Assembly (NCBI RefSeq): GCF_007858475.1 | Contig: NZ_VIGX01000006.1 | Coordinates: 124,001 to 188,000 of the forward strand | Length of the DNA: 64,000 nt | Direction of reading: 5' to 3' | DNA from: Tsukamurella conjunctivitidis | GTDB taxonomy: Bacteria; Actinomycetota; Actinomycetes; Mycobacteriales; Mycobacteriaceae | In this document: positions 60,066 through 64,000 of the stretch, piece after piece | Numbering within the stretch: position 1 is the stretch's first letter | How the letters are laid out: the number at the start of each line of letters is the position of its first letter | The notes under the pieces: generated by a model | What the model was told of the DNA's origin: nothing | The model's input: only the letters and a program-made list of their open reading frames with translations | Database searches by the model: none | Made by a program: the position numbers and the translations under genes

Positions 60066-61396
60066 CGGATCTCCACCTCCTTGCCCGCGAGCGCGGGGAC
60101 GAAGGCCGCGGTCAGCCATTCGGGGACGTCGTTCGCATCGGTGCCGGACGCCGCGGCGAAGGCGATCCGCGTCGCCCGCGAGTTCTGCGCGGCGACACCG
60201 ACCGTCGGCATCTGCGACGGTGCCGAGACGTTCGGCTCGGGCAGCTGGAACCGGCCGTCCTGGGGGCCGACGTTGCGCAGCGGCGGCGCGAAGGAACCGC
60301 CGGCGTGCGGCCCGCCCTTGTAGCCGGGGGTCGGCTTGCCCTTGGCGGCGTTGTAGCAGGCCGGTCCGCGGTCGTCGAACCAGCGCGGCTCGTCCTGGTT
60401 GGGCAGGTACCGGCCGCGGGAGTTGGCGATGATCATCGAGATCCGGGCGCCCGGCTGGTTCGTGCCCTCGCCGACGATGCGGTTGGCCTCGGGCAGGAGC
60501 GTCGCGAAACGCTCGAAGGTACAACCGAACTCGGGGGAGTAGCGGGCCAGGATGGTCAGCGTCGTGTGCGATTTGTTGGCGACGGTGACCAGCTCGGACC
60601 GGTTCGCCTCGAGCAGCCCGGCGGTGCGCCCGGCACCGTCGGCCACCGAGGTCCAGAAGGCGTGGAAGGCCTGTTTCCCGGACACGACGGTCGTGTTCGT
60701 GGTGCGGAAGGTGTCGAGCGCGGTGATCAGGTCGGGGACGGCGTCGGCGTAGGTGTCGGTGACGGTGGCGAGCGAGCGCAGCGACGCCTGGAGGTCCGGC
60801 ATCACGGCGTTGACCCGAGTGAAGATGGTGGTGAACTGCTCGAAGGCGGTGTTCAGGTTCTTCCCGTTGCCCGACAGTCCGTTCGCGAGCGCACCCAGCG
60901 TGGCGTTGAGGTCCTCCGGCGGGACCGCGCGCAGCAGGGGGAGGAGCTTGTCGAAGAGCTGGTTCAGCTCGGTGGCGTTGCCGGACGTGTCGGTGCGGAT
61001 CGTCGCGCCGTCGCGCAGCGCCGACGCGCCGGGGGTGCCGGTGCCGCCCTGCCCGGCCGGCACCTGCAGCGCCACGTAGCGCTGGCCGAACAGGGTCTTC
61101 GGCAGGATCCGGGCGGTGACATCGCCGGGCAGCTGGCGTGCCTGCTCGGGCTTGAGACCCATCCGGATGACCGTGTGCCCGTCGCGCACGAAGACGTCGC
61201 GGACCGTGCCCACCTCGACGCCGCGCGCCCGGACCTCGGAGTTCACGGGCAGCGACGCGCCAGCGGTGTCGGTGTTCAGCTCGACCCACGTGAAGGTCTC
61301 GAAACGCTGCTGGTACTTGCCGATGGTGACGACGAGGAACAGGGCGCACACGCCGAAGAAGGCGAGGCCCAGGAGGCGGCGGCGGAGCGTGCGCAT
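60062..61396 (-). CDS. Mce family protein, MceA position
   Basis: First Mce subunit of the operon, 444 residues: a basic head (MRTLRRRLLG), membrane anchor (about 9-24), MCE domain (about 36-120: FTWVELNTDTAGASLPVNSEVRARGVEVGTV), helical region (about 150-310) and a C-terminal domain with Cys in FGCTFERF and GPACYNAAKG. The start overlaps the YrbEB stop (TGATG). MceA proteins confer cell-entry phenotypes in mycobacteria, but import of lipids or sterols is the shared biochemical role. Confidence 0.93.
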   Translation of the reverse strand: MRTLRRRLLGLAFFGVCALFLVVTIGKYQQRFETFTWVELNTDTAGASLPVNSEVRARGVEVGTVRDVFVRDGHTVIRMGLKPEQARQLPGDVTARILPKTLFGQRYVALQVPAGQGGTGTPGASALRDGATIRTDTSGNATELNQLFDKLLPLLRAVPPEDLNATLGALANGLSGNGKNLNTAFEQFTTIFTRVNAVMPDLQASLRSLATVTDTYADAVPDLITALDTFRTTNTTVVSGKQAFHAFWTSVADGAGRTAGLLEANRSELVTVANKSHTTLTILARYSPEFGCTFERFATLLPEANRIVGEGTNQPGARISMIIANSRGRYLPNQDEPRWFDDRGPACYNAAKGKPTPGYKGGPHAGGSFAPPLRNVGPQDGRFQLPEPNVSAPSQMPTVGVAAQNSRATRIAFAAASGTDANDVPEWLTAAFVPALAGKEVEIR

Positions 61397-62232
61397 CAGG
61401 CGATCTTCACCGTCGTCGTGGTGCCCCAGATGGCGAGGCTGAGGAAGAAGTCGAGCAGCGCGATCGCGACCAGCGAGGTGCGCACCGCCCGGCCCACCGC
61501 GACGCCGACGCCCGCAGGGCCGCCCGACGCGTGGTAGCCGTAATAGCAGTGCACGAGCACCAGTACGAAGGCGAAGACCAGCACCTTGCCGAAGGACCAC
61601 AGCACGTCGGCCGGTGAGAGGAACAGATTGAAGTAGTGGTCGTAGGTGCCCGTCGACTGGCCGAGCAGCGTGGTGTTGACGAACCTCGTCATCACGTACG
61701 ACGACAGCAACCCCACGATGTACAGGGGGATGACCGCGACGAAGCCCGCGATCACGCGGGTCGCGGTGAGGAAGGCGATCGAGGGGATCGCCATGGCCTC
61801 GAGCGCGTCGACCTCCTCGGAGATCCGCATGGCGCCGAGCTGCGCGGTGAAACCGCAGCCGACCGTCGCCGACATCGCGAGCGCGGCGACGAGCGGCGTG
61901 AGCTCACGGGTGTTGACGTACGCGGACAGAAAGCCGGTCATCACGGAGGCGCCGAGCTGCTGGAGGGCGGCGTTGCCCTGCAGACCGACGACGACGCCGG
62001 TGAAGCCGCAGAGCATGAGGACGACGCCCACGGTGCCGGCGATCACCGCCAGCGCGCCGCTGCCGAAGGCGACCTCGGCCAGGACACGCCCGACCTCCTT
62101 CGGGTAGCGCCGCAACGACTGCGGGATGAAGCCGATCGACCGCGCGTAGAAGGACATCTGCTCACCGGCACCGTCGAGCACCTTGAGCGGGGCCGCGGCG
62201 GCCCGGCGGGCCCTATTGGTGAAGTTCGTCAT
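61396..62232 (-). CDS. YrbEB/MlaE-family ABC permease of the Mce system
   Basis: One of two permeases of the Mce transporter, 278 residues with about five or six hydrophobic segments. Family motifs: GVVVGLQGNAALQQLGA, ELTPLVAALAMSATVGCGFTAQLGAMRISEEVDALEAMAI (the conserved cytoplasmic EED/ALEAM loop that meets the ATPase) and YGYHASGGPAGVGVAVGRAVR near the end. The ATPase (MceG/Mkl) is not in this window, as is usual for such operons. It starts 3 bp after yrbEA. Confidence 0.94.
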   Translation of the reverse strand: MTNFTNRARRAAAAPLKVLDGAGEQMSFYARSIGFIPQSLRRYPKEVGRVLAEVAFGSGALAVIAGTVGVVLMLCGFTGVVVGLQGNAALQQLGASVMTGFLSAYVNTRELTPLVAALAMSATVGCGFTAQLGAMRISEEVDALEAMAIPSIAFLTATRVIAGFVAVIPLYIVGLLSSYVMTRFVNTTLLGQSTGTYDHYFNLFLSPADVLWSFGKVLVFAFVLVLVHCYYGYHASGGPAGVGVAVGRAVRTSLVAIALLDFFLSLAIWGTTTTVKIA

Positions 62233-62235
62233 GGT

Positions 62236-63039
62236 CTACGAGCCCTTCGCCGGGACGATCTGCAGGTACACCGCGGTGAGGATGATGTTCGCGAAGAACA
62301 GCAGCAGGAAGGTGATCACCACGGACTGGTTCACGGCGTCGCCGACGCCCTTCGGGCCACTGCCCGGGTTGAGGCCCTTGTAGGCGGCCACGACGCCGGC
62401 GATGAGGCCGAAGACGAGCGCCTTGAGCTCCCCGACCAGCAGATCCGGAAGCTGGGCCAGCGCGGAGAAGGAGGCGAGGTAGGCACCCGGGGTGCCGTGC
62501 TGCAGGACCACGTTGAAGAAGTAGCCGCCCACGACGCCGACCACCGAGACCAGTCCGTTGAGGAAGGCACTCACGAGCATCATCCCGAGGACCCGGGGTA
62601 CGACCAGGCGATGCACGGGGTCGATACCGAGCACCTCCATCGCCGCGATCTCCTCGCGGACGGTGCGTGCGCCGAGGTCGGCGCACACCGCGCTGCCGGC
62701 GGCGCCGGCCACGAGGAGGGCAGTGACCACCGGCGCGCCCTGCTGGACGACGGCGAGGACGCTCGCGGCACCGGTGAAGCTCTCGGCGCCCAGCTGGCCG
62801 ATGAGCGAACCGGTCTGCAGGGAGACGATCGCGCCGAAGGGGACGGCCACCAGCGCCGTCGGCAGGATGGTCACGCTCGCGATGAACCAGGACTGCTCGA
62901 TGAACTCGCGGAACTGGAAGGGGCGCCGGAAGGTGTTGCGGACGATGCTCGCGAACAGCTGGAAGATCATGCCCACCTGGGTGAGCGCGGAGACGCTGCC
63001 CTGCGCGACCTTGGTGACGCCGGATTGAATGATCGACAC
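62236..63039 (-). CDS. YrbEA/MlaE-family ABC permease of the Mce system
   Basis: First gene of the mce operon, 267 residues. MlaE-family permease with about five hydrophobic segments, the coupling loop GSAVCADLGARTVREEIAAMEVLGIDPVHRLVVPRVLG and a C-terminal GPKGVGDAVNQSVV. The start is GTG (MSIIQSGVTK). It pairs with YrbEB to form the membrane channel and depends on an ATPase encoded elsewhere. Confidence 0.94.
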   Translation of the reverse strand: MSIIQSGVTKVAQGSVSALTQVGMIFQLFASIVRNTFRRPFQFREFIEQSWFIASVTILPTALVAVPFGAIVSLQTGSLIGQLGAESFTGAASVLAVVQQGAPVVTALLVAGAAGSAVCADLGARTVREEIAAMEVLGIDPVHRLVVPRVLGMMLVSAFLNGLVSVVGVVGGYFFNVVLQHGTPGAYLASFSALAQLPDLLVGELKALVFGLIAGVVAAYKGLNPGSGPKGVGDAVNQSVVITFLLLFFANIILTAVYLQIVPAKGS

Positions 63040-63119
63040 GGGCCCTCACACTGCTAGCTGCACGGAAGTATCCCGGGGAGCCGAGACCGCCGTGCCCCGA
63101 ACCTCCTCGGAGCAGGGGT

Positions 63120-63148
63120 AGATTAGCTCCTGCCCATGCCGAACCACA
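63120..63148 (-). promoter_or_regulatory. Probable mce operon promoter
   Basis: Read on the minus strand: -35-like TGTGGT (63143-63148), 17 nt, -10 TAATCT (63120-63125), about 80 nt before the yrbEA start. No MceR- or KstR-like operator is evident to me in 63040-63494. The rest of this 455-bp gap holds no gene I can support. Confidence 0.45.
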
Positions 63149-63494
63149 CGTTCGTTCTGTGATGGGATCCCGAACTGCGCGGGGCCGGCCGGAGGTGGAG
63201 CGGGCGGCACCGCGGGGCTGTGATGGTGCACTCGCCGGCGGCCTCCGCTCTCGCCGCGCCGGGATCCGCTCGCCGGTTCCCCTCTGACCTGCTGGATCAT
63301 GCGGCGTGATCGCACCGTTCGTGGCGGGCGTCGACGGCCGGCGGCGGCGCGCCCCCGACGGTGCTGCCGGCCCTCGGCGCGCGTGCCGCGATGTGCTCGA
63401 CGTCACAATGGATCTTTACGTGTGAGTAAGATCATTGCCGAAGCCTGTGCCGGCGCCGATGTTTGAACCGTTCGCGGGGCGGCTACCCGAAGGT

Positions 63495-64000
63495 ATGACT
63501 TCAGCACTCGCGATCATCTGCACTCTCACACCCTCGCCGTCCGCGTCGAGCAGTGAAGTCCTCGCCCGGCAGGTTCTGGAGGAGCTCGACCGACACGGCG
63601 TCTCCGGTGAGGCCGTCCGCGCGGTGGACCACGACATCAGGCCCGGGGTGCAGCGCGACATGGGTGAGGGCGATCAGTGGCCGGAGGTGCTCGAGCGGGT
63701 TCGCGCGGCCGACATCGTGCTCCTCGCCACGCCCACCTGGCTCGGGCACATGTCCAGCGTCGCCCAGCGGGTTCTCGAGCGACTCGATGCGGAGCTGTCC
63801 GAGACCGACGACGAGGGGCGCCCCGCCATGCTCGGCAAGGTGGCGATGTGCGCCGTCGTCGGCAACGAGGACGGGGCGCACAAGATCATCGCGGACGTGT
63901 TCGGCGCGCTGGGCGATATCGGCTTCACCGTGCCCGCGCAGGGTGCCACGTACTGGAACGACGAGGCGATGGGCGGCCGCGATTACAAGGATCTCGAACG
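63495..64000 (+). CDS. Flavodoxin-family / NADPH-dependent FMN reductase-like protein (3' end missing)
   Basis: Open to the right edge, with at least 168 residues. The N-terminus MTSALAIICTLTPSPSASSSEVLARQ has the Ser-rich FMN phosphate loop. ADIVLLATPTWLGHMSSVAQRVLERLD is the second flavin loop (TPTWLG, as in WrbA/flavodoxin-like reductases), and KVAMCAVVGNEDGAHKII is the third strand-loop. ATG 63495 has AAGG only 2-5 nt upstream, so the start may be misjudged. A possible -10 TAAGAT lies at 63427-63432. It is divergent from the mce operon across 455 bp. Probable substrates are quinones or FMN. Confidence 0.8.
   Translation, partial: MTSALAIICTLTPSPSASSSEVLARQVLEELDRHGVSGEAVRAVDHDIRPGVQRDMGEGDQWPEVLERVRAADIVLLATPTWLGHMSSVAQRVLERLDAELSETDDEGRPAMLGKVAMCAVVGNEDGAHKIIADVFGALGDIGFTVPAQGATYWNDEAMGGRDYKDLE

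Noticed and set aside
52770-63039. Assignment as the mce4 (cholesterol) operon
   Set aside because: Two Mas genes at the end resemble the mce4 layout, but there are no sterol-catabolism genes or KstR-like sites nearby, and I cannot run the phylogeny that would decide it.
63046-63315. An 89-codon minus-strand frame upstream of yrbEA
   Set aside because: No ribosome-binding site or domain; composition is Arg/Pro/Ser-rich and it covers the probable mce promoter.

Overview
The window is high-GC actinobacterial chromosome. The content points to the Mycobacteriales (mycolic-acid order), and Tsukamurella or a near relative is my best guess. The reasons are a complete YrbEAB-MceABCDEF operon with two Mce-associated proteins, a tmRNA tag (ADSNQRDFALAA) one or two residues away from the mycobacterial tag as I remember it, a secreted protein that aligns with the mycobacterial amidase Rv3717, class Ib nrdHIE, and many GTG or apparently leaderless starts. 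I see no prophage, insertion sequence or CRISPR array. Most of the window is intact chromosome with short intergenic gaps.

Layout. 1-3.35 kb: tail of a Pro/Thr-rich protein, ftsE-ftsX-smpB, a 39-residue secreted-looking peptide and ssrA. 3.36-8.49 kb: an excalibur protein, two secreted lipases/esterases, a cation-diffusion-facilitator exporter and a GMC oxidoreductase broken by a frameshift. 8.49-15.76 kb: a divergent catabolic cluster. RidA, an IclR regulator and a PfkB kinase read left; a D-serine-dehydratase-like PLP enzyme, a D-aminoacylase-family deacylase, a KDPG aldolase and a GntP permease read right. Together they spell import, deacetylation, deamination, phosphorylation and aldol cleavage of an N-acetyl amino-sugar acid, as in oxidative chitin use (N-acetylglucosaminate). 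15.9-21.2 kb: phosphoglucomutase, a membrane DsbA-like protein, tRNA-Ala(GGC) and ahpC-ahpF. 21.2-34.4 kb: accessory genes (TDT transporter, DUF2630, HxlR/MFS, NUDIX, FadR-like regulator plus sterol-desaturase-family enzyme, MFS, CopD, GNAT, an HxlR-ArsR-SRPBCC operon facing an imine-reductase-like gene, VOC, AraC, and a protein of eighteen 10-residue repeats).

34.5-48.9 kb: UDP-glucose dehydrogenase, a large alpha/beta hydrolase, an organosulfur operon on the minus strand (SsuA-SsuC-SsuB-arylsulfatase-TauD), TrhO, a CobW GTPase, a secreted Rv3717-like protein that has lost all four catalytic positions, an SDR, and a TetR/FMN-reductase pair. 49.1-52.2 kb: nrdHIE behind a candidate NrdR box and a long leader, with no nrdF next to it. 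52.3-63.1 kb: a small membrane protein, then the ten-gene mce operon on the minus strand, with seven consecutive ATGA start/stop overlaps. The window ends inside a flavodoxin-family gene.

The most promising observations are the amino-sugar-acid cluster, the catalytically dead amidase with a perfect MtrA-type direct repeat upstream, and the decapeptide-repeat protein. Several crisp operators also stand out: a FadR-type 19-mer, an HxlR 31-mer, an IdeR-like box over a leaderless promoter, and an NrdR box. All functions are read from sequence and family knowledge only; no searches were run.
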